From NCBI GenBank assembly GCA_019636475.1, contig JAHBXN010000012.1:16898-80897 (forward strand): a DNA stretch of 64,000 nucleotides, in the 5' to 3' direction. Position numbers and translations under genes: made by a program. A model generated the notes under the pieces. The model was not told where the DNA came from and did no database searches. It saw only the letters and a program-made list of their open reading frames with translations. This stretch comes from Phycisphaerae bacterium (GTDB lineage: Bacteria; Planctomycetota; Phycisphaerae; UBA1845; UTPLA1). Shown piece after piece: positions 41,146-49,254 of this stretch (positions within the stretch are counted from its first letter, which is position 1; each line of letters starts with the position of its first letter).

Positions 41146-43409
41146 CGCTGAGCCCGCCTTTCGACAATCGGAATGTCTCGCCGCAGCTTGATCCATATCG
41201 CGGCGGAATTGTCCGTCGATGACGGCAGGTCGAGCATATCATACTCCGCTTCAACAAGCAGAGAGAATTTGCCGATCTTGTATGCAACGGATGCCGTGAT
41301 ATCGACACCGTTGGTCTCTCCAAAGAGCGAATCATTCTGGAAGCGATACATCGCGGACGCGTTCGCCTCCAGATTGGTCGAGAGCGTGTAGCGATAGTTC
41401 AGACCGAAGTCGAGCAGCGACGTCTGGCGTGGATCGAAATAACCCCCGCCGCGAAATCGGTAGTAAGAGTAGCTGCCGCGGGCATCCAGCTCCTGAATGG
41501 CGCTGCGATGAAGCACCAGATCCGCATTCAGGTGAGCCGCCTTGTACGGGTCGATATTGTCGTCGTGATACTCGAGTTCGCTCCCTGTTGACCACCGTGG
41601 ACGCTTGTAGGTCAGTCCGACGCGATGCCGATTGATATCCCGCTCACGATAAGTCAGGTATCGGCGACGGCTGACATCCTCATCCTGCAGCGTGCCGGCG
41701 TAATAGACATCAAGCCCCTTCAAGAGTTCCTGCTGAACACGGTAATCGACCCGATCCCGGCTGGTCTGAAAGTCATCGTACGATTCATAACGATAACTCA
41801 CGAGCACCGTGTCCCCGTCCCGGATCCGTCCCGTCGGAACCCGGCCCAGCAGCGTGACATCGCCATTCGTGAATACCCAGTAATCGGTACCCGGGACAAG
41901 GAATTCGCCGCGCTCGGCGCCGCGCACCAGGATGCTGAACGGCTGCACACGGGTCTGTGTCAGAAACGAGGGCAGCGGATCGCGAAATGTCACCGACTCG
42001 TCGATAACGACGCCACCCGTCTGGCCATCACCCATGCGCGAGTTTGTATGCTGGTAAGTCAGATTGGAGGAAAATTTCCCAAGCCGGTTGTCGCGGGTGA
42101 AGGAGAAATCGGCCGTCGCGCCCCACTCGGTGATGTCGCCGACTTCGTTTGCATTTCGTCGAAGGGCATAGGCTCCGAAGTTGCTGACGAGGAAATCCTC
42201 CCATTCGTGGGTCAATCCCACATCTCCCCGATAGGTATCGGTCTCAAGTCGTCCGTATGACTCCTTCAGATACTGCGCGCGATAGGTGGAGTAAAGGGAT
42301 TCGGTATGCTGTAGTCGAAGGTTCTCCGACACCTCGAACGAATCCCGCTGCAGATCGCCGGCCTCGTCCTCCATACGAATCAACGACTCGATCCGGCTGC
42401 GATTGTCACGTCCGAAATGGATCGTGTCAGTCAGGGCGAGGTAGTTTCGCGTCGTGTTGAACGTGTTCCGCGTGCCGGAATACTGCTCGTTGCGACGCTC
42501 GTACTCATACTCCACATTCAAGGTGTGGGCGTCGGATTGATTCCAGGTCGCTTCATAACGCAGTGTATCTTCGCCGCGCTCCTCGTCGTCATACAGGCCG
42601 CGCGATCGACTCGTGACGTCGTCGAACAAATGCTCATAGGTGAGCGACATCGGCAGCTTCGGATCATTCAGGTACACGCCGCCGCCGTAGCGTTCACGGC
42701 GTCGATCCAGGCTCGGAAGGAACGGCCGCGGCACGCGATCGTTCAACTGCGAGGCAAAGGCCGACGCAGACACCTTGCCGGCCGGAAATAGCTGCATGCT
42801 CAGGTCATATTCAAATAACTCGCCGTCCGGACTTCGATGCAGATCGATCCCCGGCCGCGATTCCCAGAATTCCTCCTGCGAAAGCCCGAAGCGCATCATC
42901 GCATCGTAGAGCAGGACTTTTTCATCGATGAGGCTGCCGGATGCATCAAGTCCGACCGATTCCAGAATTGAGTACCGCTTGTTCTTCTGGGCAAAGCGCG
43001 GCCGGAACGCGTTGTACGCGTCCGTGCGTACGGTTCGACGCTCAGCGACGCTGTCCAGGCCGAGCGACATATTCAGTTCATCAAGGCTCATCGGCCCGCG
43101 CGGGCTGGTCGAAGAACGCGATCGGCGGCGTAAGCCCGGCCGATTGATTCGATCGGTCGAACCCTCATCGCGCTCGTCAGACGAATCGGCGCCGTTCTGT
43201 GTCGGATCAGGCTCCGATCCGTCGGCACCGCCATTCTCCGAGCCCGATTCGGCGGATGACAGGTCGTCCTCGGCGGGCGGCGAGTTCTCAGCGCGCGTTC
43301 CTTCGTTCTCTGCATTTCGCGTCGGAGTAGACGCCGGTTGATCGCCAAGCCCGGTGGATACTCCGAGGAGGCTCGTGACCGCGATCATGATGACGAGCCG
43401 ATGGAGCAC
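41142..43409 (-). CDS. putative outer-membrane beta-barrel (porin-like) protein of the cytochrome locus
   Basis: About 755 residues. A signal peptide (LHRLVIMIAVTSLLGVSTGLG) is followed by an acidic, Ser/Glu/Asp-rich low-complexity segment (about 25-85), then a region from about 190 on with repeated alternating hydrophobic/polar strands ending in aromatics. Examples are YGGGVYLNDPKLPMSLTYEHLF, LNVEYEYERRNEQYSG, FSSNLTYQHTNSR, VGLTYKRPRW, SLLDFGLNYRYTLSTNLEANASAMYRF and KIGKFSLLVEAEYDML. This is the pattern of a large outer-membrane barrel. I recognise no named family. The start is unsettled: GTG 43409 gives the best signal peptide, ATG 43388 and TTG 43430 are options. It heads the operon with the NHL and cytochrome genes (ATGA overlaps). 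By analogy with MtrB/porin-cytochrome systems it could hold a cytochrome across the outer membrane; this is inference. Confidence 0.7.
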   Translation of the reverse strand: MLHRLVIMIAVTSLLGVSTGLGDQPASTPTRNAENEGTRAENSPPAEDDLSSAESGSENGGADGSEPDPTQNGADSSDERDEGSTDRINRPGLRRRSRSSTSPRGPMSLDELNMSLGLDSVAERRTVRTDAYNAFRPRFAQKNKRYSILESVGLDASGSLIDEKVLLYDAMMRFGLSQEEFWESRPGIDLHRSPDGELFEYDLSMQLFPAGKVSASAFASQLNDRVPRPFLPSLDRRRERYGGGVYLNDPKLPMSLTYEHLFDDVTSRSRGLYDDEERGEDTLRYEATWNQSDAHTLNVEYEYERRNEQYSGTRNTFNTTRNYLALTDTIHFGRDNRSRIESLIRMEDEAGDLQRDSFEVSENLRLQHTESLYSTYRAQYLKESYGRLETDTYRGDVGLTHEWEDFLVSNFGAYALRRNANEVGDITEWGATADFSFTRDNRLGKFSSNLTYQHTNSRMGDGQTGGVVIDESVTFRDPLPSFLTQTRVQPFSILVRGAERGEFLVPGTDYWVFTNGDVTLLGRVPTGRIRDGDTVLVSYRYESYDDFQTSRDRVDYRVQQELLKGLDVYYAGTLQDEDVSRRRYLTYRERDINRHRVGLTYKRPRWSTGSELEYHDDNIDPYKAAHLNADLVLHRSAIQELDARGSYSYYRFRGGGYFDPRQTSLLDFGLNYRYTLSTNLEANASAMYRFQNDSLFGETNGVDITASVAYKIGKFSLLVEAEYDMLDLPSSTDNSAAIWIKLRRDIPIVERRAQR

Positions 43410-43457
43410 CGCGCCGTCCGTGAATATCAATCAGAGGGTCGAAGTGACAAGCACGCG

Positions 43458-43485
43458 ACAGGCTATTTATACCGACGAAGCCTGT
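43458..43485. promoter_or_regulatory. inverted repeat over the candidate -10 of the barrel/NHL/cytochrome operon
   Basis: ACAGGCT (43458-43464) and AGCCTGT (43479-43485) are a perfect 7-bp inverted repeat. The minus-strand TATAAA (43471-43466), a candidate -10 element, lies between the arms. The arrangement suits an operator bound by a dimeric regulator. It lies about 50 bp upstream of the likely start of the barrel gene. Confidence 0.4.
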
Positions 43486-43529
43486 CCAGCGAGAATATCC
43501 GCACGAGTCGCATTTTGGAATGCAGTGAG

Positions 43530-43565
43530 TATACTTCCGCACTACCCGCGAAAAAATATGCGGGT
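43530..43565 (+). promoter_or_regulatory. candidate promoter and palindrome ahead of the plus-strand cytochrome operon
   Basis: TATACT (43530-43535) could serve as a -10. Just downstream ACCCGC (43544-43549) and GCGGGT (43560-43565) form a 6-bp inverted repeat separated by the A-rich 10-base loop, at the expected transcription start. This could be an operator or a 5' hairpin of the mRNA. No clear -35 is visible. Confidence 0.35.
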
Positions 43566-43605
43566 ATTCTCACGGTCTGGTCGACGCCCGCACCGGGGCC
43601 CGCAC

Positions 43606-44286
43606 ATGAATAAGAACTCGCGACATCCGTTCAATACCATGCTGCTGCTTTGCGGCGCATCCCTTCTCATTATCGGCGTGACGATCTCCTGCGGCGACAA
43701 AGATACCGCACCCATCGAGAACAGCGATTCGACCTCCGCCGGCAGCAAGCTCGGCGGCGTCTCTGAGACAGAGGTCCTCTACTCAGCCGGGCTGGTCGGC
43801 AGTCGACACGATTTCACCCAGCAAGGCGATCGATCGCTCGATCTCTGCACACCCTGCCACACACCGCACCTCCCCCTGCCGCGCGGCGCCGGCGTCGGCG
43901 AGGAAGACCGAGGTCGCCTGGTCTCCTATCAGGCCGATGGCGTCGAGCTTGATGGAGCGTCGCTGCTGTGCCTGAGTTGCCACGATGGGGTCATCGCCAG
44001 CGACGTCTATACCGCCTCCCATGCGACCACATTCGCCGCCCAATTCGGAACTTCGCGACTCGGCACCGCTTTGCTCGCGGGGCATCCGATCGGCGTGAAG
44101 TACCCGGCAACCGAATCGACCTATCGAGCACCGGCCGCCGTCACGGCCGACGGACGTATCAAGTTGCCCGACGGAAGGGTTCAGTGCATTTCGTGTCACG
44201 ATCCGCACAACACCGGACGACATGAGGGCATGCTGGTGAAGTCCAACAGCGGCAGCCGACTGTGTCTCGCCTGCCATCGCCTGTAG
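43606..44286 (+). CDS. tetraheme c-type cytochrome, probable lipoprotein
   Basis: 226 residues. The N-terminus MNKNSRHPFNTMLLLCGASLLIIGVTISCGDK resembles a lipoprotein signal with Cys29 as the modified residue, though the lipobox (TISC) is atypical. Four CxxCH motifs follow: CTPCH, CLSCH, CISCH and CLACH, the first three each close to a P-H or DG pair typical of the doubled-CXXCH family. It is a small exported electron carrier. The frame is open to 43354, but ATG 43606 starts the signal peptide. The next gene (NHL-octaheme fusion) begins 16 bp later, so both are probably co-transcribed and divergent from the barrel/NHL/cytochrome operon. Confidence 0.88.
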   Translation: MNKNSRHPFNTMLLLCGASLLIIGVTISCGDKDTAPIENSDSTSAGSKLGGVSETEVLYSAGLVGSRHDFTQQGDRSLDLCTPCHTPHLPLPRGAGVGEEDRGRLVSYQADGVELDGASLLCLSCHDGVIASDVYTASHATTFAAQFGTSRLGTALLAGHPIGVKYPATESTYRAPAAVTADGRIKLPDGRVQCISCHDPHNTGRHEGMLVKSNSGSRLCLACHRL

Positions 44287-44302
44287 AAAACGAATCCTTC
44301 AA

Positions 44303-46363
44303 GTGACACCAAGCACTGTGAGGCGAGGATTGATTAGTTCGTCAGGAGCGCAGGGCATCGGCCGACGCGCCTGCATTGCAGGCGCCCTGCTCGTTGCCGC
44401 GCCCATGCTCCTGGCCATTCTCAACTGCCGCGAAGACGCGCAGCGCGTGACGCAGCGCCACGGTTCACACGACACCGCGCCGCACGGCGGCGGCCCCGTC
44501 ATCGCTTACGGAAATCTCGTCGTCGCGGAACGCCCGAGCGAAACATCCATCGCGCTGTCGGAATTCTTCTTCGGAACCACGCCCGAAACTCCGCTCGGAC
44601 TCATCAAACCCGTGGCCATGGCACAGGTCGACGGAGCGATCTGGATCTGCGATTCCGCCCTGCGGACAATCTTCCGGTACGAGCCGCACTCCGGAAGATT
44701 CAAACCGTTCGATTTCGGCGAGCTTGTTTCGCGGCCGGTCTCCATCGCATCAACCGAAAACGGACAACTGCTGATTACCGACGCCGGCGCAAAGGCGGTC
44801 ATTCGATTCGACACCCGCGGCCGGGAAGTCGCTCGATATGCACTTCAGTCGGATTCGTTTAGTCCAGCCGCCTCGGTCGAGGTCGGCGATGCCGTCTGGG
44901 TCAGCAACACCGCAGCACACCGGCTCGAGGTTTTCAATGCAAAGACGGCACAGCACGTCCGGTCGATAGGGCATCGCGGCTCCGGTCGCGGCCAATTTGG
45001 CTCACCGCTTGGCATGGCACGAACACCGCGAGGCACCGTGCTCGTCGTCGACATGCTCAATGACCGAGTGCAGGAACTCGACGCCGACGGCTCCTGGCGG
45101 CGATACATCGGACGGCCCGGCGACCGGGTCGGCTGCTTCGGGCGGCCGAAGGATGTGGCAGTCGGACCGGACGGCACCATTTTCATCACCGATGCCGCAT
45201 CGCAACGGGTTCATGCATTCGACGAAGCCGGCGGCGCTATGGCCGCGTTTGGCGGCGCTTCCGATCCGGTCACATCGATGAAAAGTTCGGGCCGAAAAGA
45301 TCGAACGGCTCCCGCGCTGAGCGTGCCGAACGGGCTACTGATCTCCGACGACCCGACGCTCCTCGCGAATCTCGAGGAGAGTCCCCGCAAACCGAAATAT
45401 GTCGTGCTGGTCGCCGAGCAAATTCGCCGTCCCGGAATTCGTGCCTTCGGCTGGCGCGGATTCGCCGATCGCGCCGCGGATGCCGGCGCATCGCGTCAAA
45501 GGTCGACAACATCGCTCGTGCAGGCGACCGTCGAAAATCCGCACTGGTCCGCCACCCGCTGCGACACATGTCATACGATGACCGGCCCGCAGGCCGCGCC
45601 CATTCCAGTCGCCGACGTGGATGCAGGCTGCATTAAATGCCACGACGGCATACACGCGGTGGCCGAGGCCCATCCCGTTGGCCGCCCCGGAACGACGAAC
45701 AACACAACCGTCCCGCAGGACTGGCCGTTGAATGAGGGCCGACTCGGCTGCCTCACCTGCCATGACGTCCGGCGTCATTGCGATGTCACATCGACCCGGC
45801 CCGCGCGAAACTCGGCGATGCTGAGAGGTTCAGGACTTGAGGGTTCCGTGAAGTTCTGCCTCCAGTGCCACGGCGACGCCGAGGCATGGCGGATCAGCCC
45901 GCATCAACAGCTTGTCGCCAATGGCGTCGTTCGCGAAGAATCGTGTGCCTACTGCCACGCCGCAACGCCGACGCGACCCGCCGATGGTCATCGTACCGGC
46001 CAACCGCAGCTACGAGCCGCCGGATCATCAATCTGCCTCGGCTGTCATTCCAAACACTGGGATTATTTTCCCGGCGGCCACCTCGGCCAGGCGGTCACCG
46101 GCAGGATTGCCGAACGACTGCTCGCCGCCCGCGCGGAATCCGCCATCGATTCATCGAGCTCCGATTCGGCTTCAACCCCGCCGGGTGCGGCATATCCGCT
46201 TGATGAAGGCCGAGTCGCCTGCTACACCTGCCACAATCCTCATCAACGCGGCCTCTTCGCCGACAACACGCCGTTGGGCCATCAAGCGTCGCTGGAGGCG
46301 GATGCAGCCTTCCTGCTGCGCGACGACCGCCAGGACCTGTGTCGAAACTGCCACGGCAAGTAG
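44303..46363 (+). CDS. NHL beta-propeller fused to an octaheme c-type cytochrome
   Basis: 686 residues. A signal or anchor (ACIAGALLVAAPMLLAILNC, ending at Cys42, perhaps lipidated) is followed by an NHL-type propeller (about 90-320), e.g. GSGRGQFGSPLGMARTPRGTVLVVDMLNDRVQELDADG and GDRVGCFGRPKDVAVGPDGTIFITDAASQRVHAFDEAG. From about residue 410 come eight CxxCH motifs: CDTCH, CIKCH, CLTCH, CLQCH, CAYCH, CLGCH, CYTCH, CRNCH. The fusion repeats in a single chain what the divergent operon encodes as two adjacent genes, showing that the propeller and the cytochrome act together. The GTG start at 44303 has no strong ribosome binding site; an internal start is possible but must precede the hydrophobic stretch. 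Confidence 0.9.
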   Translation: MTPSTVRRGLISSSGAQGIGRRACIAGALLVAAPMLLAILNCREDAQRVTQRHGSHDTAPHGGGPVIAYGNLVVAERPSETSIALSEFFFGTTPETPLGLIKPVAMAQVDGAIWICDSALRTIFRYEPHSGRFKPFDFGELVSRPVSIASTENGQLLITDAGAKAVIRFDTRGREVARYALQSDSFSPAASVEVGDAVWVSNTAAHRLEVFNAKTAQHVRSIGHRGSGRGQFGSPLGMARTPRGTVLVVDMLNDRVQELDADGSWRRYIGRPGDRVGCFGRPKDVAVGPDGTIFITDAASQRVHAFDEAGGAMAAFGGASDPVTSMKSSGRKDRTAPALSVPNGLLISDDPTLLANLEESPRKPKYVVLVAEQIRRPGIRAFGWRGFADRAADAGASRQRSTTSLVQATVENPHWSATRCDTCHTMTGPQAAPIPVADVDAGCIKCHDGIHAVAEAHPVGRPGTTNNTTVPQDWPLNEGRLGCLTCHDVRRHCDVTSTRPARNSAMLRGSGLEGSVKFCLQCHGDAEAWRISPHQQLVANGVVREESCAYCHAATPTRPADGHRTGQPQLRAAGSSICLGCHSKHWDYFPGGHLGQAVTGRIAERLLAARAESAIDSSSSDSASTPPGAAYPLDEGRVACYTCHNPHQRGLFADNTPLGHQASLEADAAFLLRDDRQDLCRNCHGK

Positions 46364-46839
46364 CGCGGCGACATGATGTTCGCGCCGGCTGTTCGCCACC
46401 GAAACACTGCTCCCGCGTGAGACAGCCGGCATCGCATCGTTGTGTGAAGGGTTGTCGGTCTATGGGATGGATTCGAGGGTTGTACCTGCATTCGAAGCAG
46501 GAATGGTCGCGGCCAGACGCCTTTGGCAGATGTGCGAGCGATCAAGTCGCGCCGGCGCGGCGCATTTTGACTTCGCGTCCGGTATTATTGCATAATACAA
46601 GCTCGTTACATCCCCATCCGATCGTCCGAATACAGTCGATTTCGAGTCCGCCCCGAGGATGTTTCAGCCGAGACATCGGCGGCTCGATGGAAGTCAGATA
46701 CGGCGCGGCAACGCCATGCCGCCTTCCCGGGCTGCACCACCCCGCGCACGGGCCGCACAATCAGGCACCCAAGTGACCTGCACCGCGCGACGGGGGAATG
46801 TGGAACCGGAATGTCTTGTCTGTGGGAGGGATGACCGTC
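46364..46839. other. intergenic region with inverted repeat and promoter
   Basis: 476 bases between the octaheme fusion and the next secreted protein. GCCGGCTGT (46384-46392) and ACAGCCGGC (46422-46430) are a perfect 9-bp inverted repeat just after the upstream gene, without a T-run, so it may be a processing or rho-related structure. A good promoter candidate follows at 46567-46596. No gene is called; open frames here have no start site or motifs. Confidence 0.5.
46567..46596 (+). promoter_or_regulatory. candidate sigma-70-type promoter for the secreted protein gene
   Basis: TTGACT (46567-46572, 5 of 6) and CATAAT (46591-46596, 5 of 6) are separated by 18 bases. The start would be near 46603, giving a long leader of about 235 bases before the GTG at 46840. 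Confidence 0.5.
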
Positions 46840-49098
46840 GTGCATTGCAAGAAAATGCTGTTCGGTGTCGTACTGATTCTGGCCTGGTGCAATTCCCTTG
46901 TCGCCTCCGGAGTCGACACCGCGTCCATCACGACGCCGGAACCGGCGGACGCCACAAGCGCGCCCGCAGCATCGAAGGGCAGTGGCAAGCCGCAGGTCGA
47001 GGTCTTTATCCCTTCCGTCACCACGCTGTCACAGGCCGCCAGCAAGTCGAAGACCGCTCGCCTCGTCGATGCGCTGAACGGCATGTTCCCCGTTCCGCAG
47101 AACGAGACCGGAGAGGGCGTCGATCTCTCCTCCCTGATCGAACTGTTTGACAGAATTGCAGCATGGCCCGATACGGCCATCACAATCGCTGTGTTCCCAC
47201 AGGATCGTGACGGCCGTCCTCGATGGCTGATTCGCGTTGATTGGCCTGTCGATGATCTGGCCCAGCGCGTTCGGGAATTGCTCGCCGACGAAGTAGCCAA
47301 AGAGCTGTTCAAAGGCATCGAGTTGAAGCCCGCAGAAAATCCGGCTGACGGATATCGACTCGAAACCCCCGACATGGTGCTGGCCGAATTGAAGCCGACG
47401 GGAAGCGGAGCGATGCTCGCCTCCGAAGCCCCGGTTGAACTCTCCGAAGATGTGTTCGGGGAATCGGCCGTGCGCAACAATCCGAAGAAGCGGCCGTTCC
47501 TGGTCTATTGCAGTCTGAATCTCGACGCCGGCACCGAAGAGGAGCGCGGGTCGTCCTTGTTCTCCGGCATGGTGGGCGTCAACGCTGTGCAATACGTCGT
47601 ATCGCTCAACAAGCGCGGCGAATGGAACGAGCAGTTCGGAGTCACCTGGAATCCACTGCTGGGCGCAGCCCTCAAGCTGGTGTTTCAAAAAGTGAAGGAA
47701 CCGTTCGATTGTCCGACCGACGCCTATGCCACGGCTGTCGTGCACGTCGGAGTCGGCGAGGGTGTTGCCGACATGCTCTCCGGTTTGCCCGCCGATACCA
47801 TCGCTGATCTCGCGGATTCAGAGGTGATGTTCGCCGTGGTCCCCGGCAGCGGATTCCTGCCGGTGCCGGATCTGTTCTATGTGCTCCGCACAAAGCAAGC
47901 TGACTTGATCGAAGACGAAATCCGGCAGGCCATCAAGAAGGAAAACCGGGAGCGGGCGGACGACGATCAGCCGCCGCGATGGCGTGAAGAAAAAATAGGC
48001 GGAAAGGCCGTGTTCTGGCGGGATCCGGCGGCCGACGGCATCTATGGCCTGACGCCGATGACTTTTCGATCGGTCGTTTTTGTCGACCGGCCTCCATCCG
48101 ACGATCCGGATTCAACGGGATCACAGGTCGCACGTCTTGTCATCTGCAATACGTCAACGTGGGCTGACGACGCGGTCATGCGATGGAACGCCGTCAAGAA
48201 GGACACCATCAGGCTCCCCTCGTCGAAGTCCGACCACTGGCAGGCCCGAATCAACTGGTCTCGTGCCTACGAGCTGGCACAGCCATACCTCAGTGTCCTC
48301 GCGGGCTTCGCCGATGGCGCATCAATGCCGCCCGACGCTTCGGCCATCAGCGACGCGATGTCTGATTCCGACATTCGCGTCGAAGTCAGCTTCGGTGGCA
48401 TTCGCGCTCGGCACACAGGCCCCATTCCAATCGGCGCAATCTATGTTCCAATTGTCACCGGTGCGGCACTGGCGGCGTCGGCCAGCCCATCGAGCGAAAT
48501 TGCCAGAGAGCAGACTGCCTGCCGAAACCTGCGCGTGCTGCACTACCACGCCAAGCTGTTCAATCGTGACTACGGACGCTGGCCCGCCAACGTCGCGGAG
48601 CTGGACGGCTATGTGGATTTCGCCTCGAACCCGAACCTGCTCTATCTGAGCCGGCGCGGACGGTCGTTTGGCGAGGCTCTGACCAGCGCCCTGTTCTCGA
48701 AGAGCCGCGGTGCAAAAGAGCCTGCTGACGACGCCGAAGAAAAAGCGGTCGACGACTCGCTCTACGTCATTCGGTGGTCTGCCGACGACAGCGAATGGCA
48801 ACTGAAATTCCGCGACGACGAGTTCAACAGCTTCAAGACGATCTACATCGATGCGGCCGGAACGATCCATCGCGTACCGAAGGACCCGCCCGCCTCGGCG
48901 ACCGAAACAAAGTCGGATATAAGTGCCACGCCGACGGCAGCAACGCGGGACGCCGCGCCGGAGCCCCCGGCCAGCGACGCCTCGAAGACCGAGCCGGTGA
49001 ATGAAGAGGCAGGGAAACCCGGCGACAAACAAAAAGAGAAGAGCAAAGGTGATGGCAAGCCCGCGAAGGAAGAAAAAAGGAAGCGACCGGCGATCTGA
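46840..49098 (+). CDS. large secreted protein of unknown function
   Basis: About 752 residues. Signal peptide HCKKMLFGVVLILAWCNSLVASG, then a Thr/Pro/Ala-rich linker. The body (about 50-640) is mixed alpha/beta with patterns such as GKPQVEVFIPSVTTLSQAASKS, LIELFDRIAAWPDTAITIAVFPQDRDGRPRWLIRVDWPVDD and LADSEVMFAVVPGSGFLPVPDLFYVLR. This last looks like planctomycete secreted proteins that score or scan a substrate, but I cannot name a family. The C-terminal 100 residues are a low-complexity Ala/Pro/Glu/Lys tail ending in KPAKEEKRKRPAI. The GTG at 46840 is chosen because GGAGG lies 10 bases upstream and the signal peptide begins there; ATG 46798 and 46831 have badly spaced sites. It is followed by the exported protease gene, 156 bp away. 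Confidence 0.65.
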   Translation: MHCKKMLFGVVLILAWCNSLVASGVDTASITTPEPADATSAPAASKGSGKPQVEVFIPSVTTLSQAASKSKTARLVDALNGMFPVPQNETGEGVDLSSLIELFDRIAAWPDTAITIAVFPQDRDGRPRWLIRVDWPVDDLAQRVRELLADEVAKELFKGIELKPAENPADGYRLETPDMVLAELKPTGSGAMLASEAPVELSEDVFGESAVRNNPKKRPFLVYCSLNLDAGTEEERGSSLFSGMVGVNAVQYVVSLNKRGEWNEQFGVTWNPLLGAALKLVFQKVKEPFDCPTDAYATAVVHVGVGEGVADMLSGLPADTIADLADSEVMFAVVPGSGFLPVPDLFYVLRTKQADLIEDEIRQAIKKENRERADDDQPPRWREEKIGGKAVFWRDPAADGIYGLTPMTFRSVVFVDRPPSDDPDSTGSQVARLVICNTSTWADDAVMRWNAVKKDTIRLPSSKSDHWQARINWSRAYELAQPYLSVLAGFADGASMPPDASAISDAMSDSDIRVEVSFGGIRARHTGPIPIGAIYVPIVTGAALAASASPSSEIAREQTACRNLRVLHYHAKLFNRDYGRWPANVAELDGYVDFASNPNLLYLSRRGRSFGEALTSALFSKSRGAKEPADDAEEKAVDDSLYVIRWSADDSEWQLKFRDDEFNSFKTIYIDAAGTIHRVPKDPPASATETKSDISATPTAATRDAAPEPPASDASKTEPVNEEAGKPGDKQKEKSKGDGKPAKEEKRKRPAI

Positions 49099-49162
49099 CG
49101 AAATGGGAGCGAATTGATTCTGACCCGCGATCGGCTGACCCCGGCAGCACCCAGCAATCACG

Positions 49163-49191
49163 TATAAAAACTCGCGACGCAAATTCGCGAG
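49163..49191 (+). promoter_or_regulatory. AT-rich -10-like element and hairpin before sppA
   Basis: TATAAA at 49163-49168 is followed by CTCGCGA (49171-49177) and TCGCGAG (49185-49191), a 7-bp hairpin with a 7-base loop. The hairpin would lie at the 5' end of a transcript starting nearby, or it could be a processing site in a longer mRNA. No -35 is evident. Confidence 0.3.
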
Positions 49192-49254
49192 CGAAGACAG
49201 GATCACCAAAGAACCAGGGATTCGATCGAACGATTCAACACAGGAGTGAATGCG

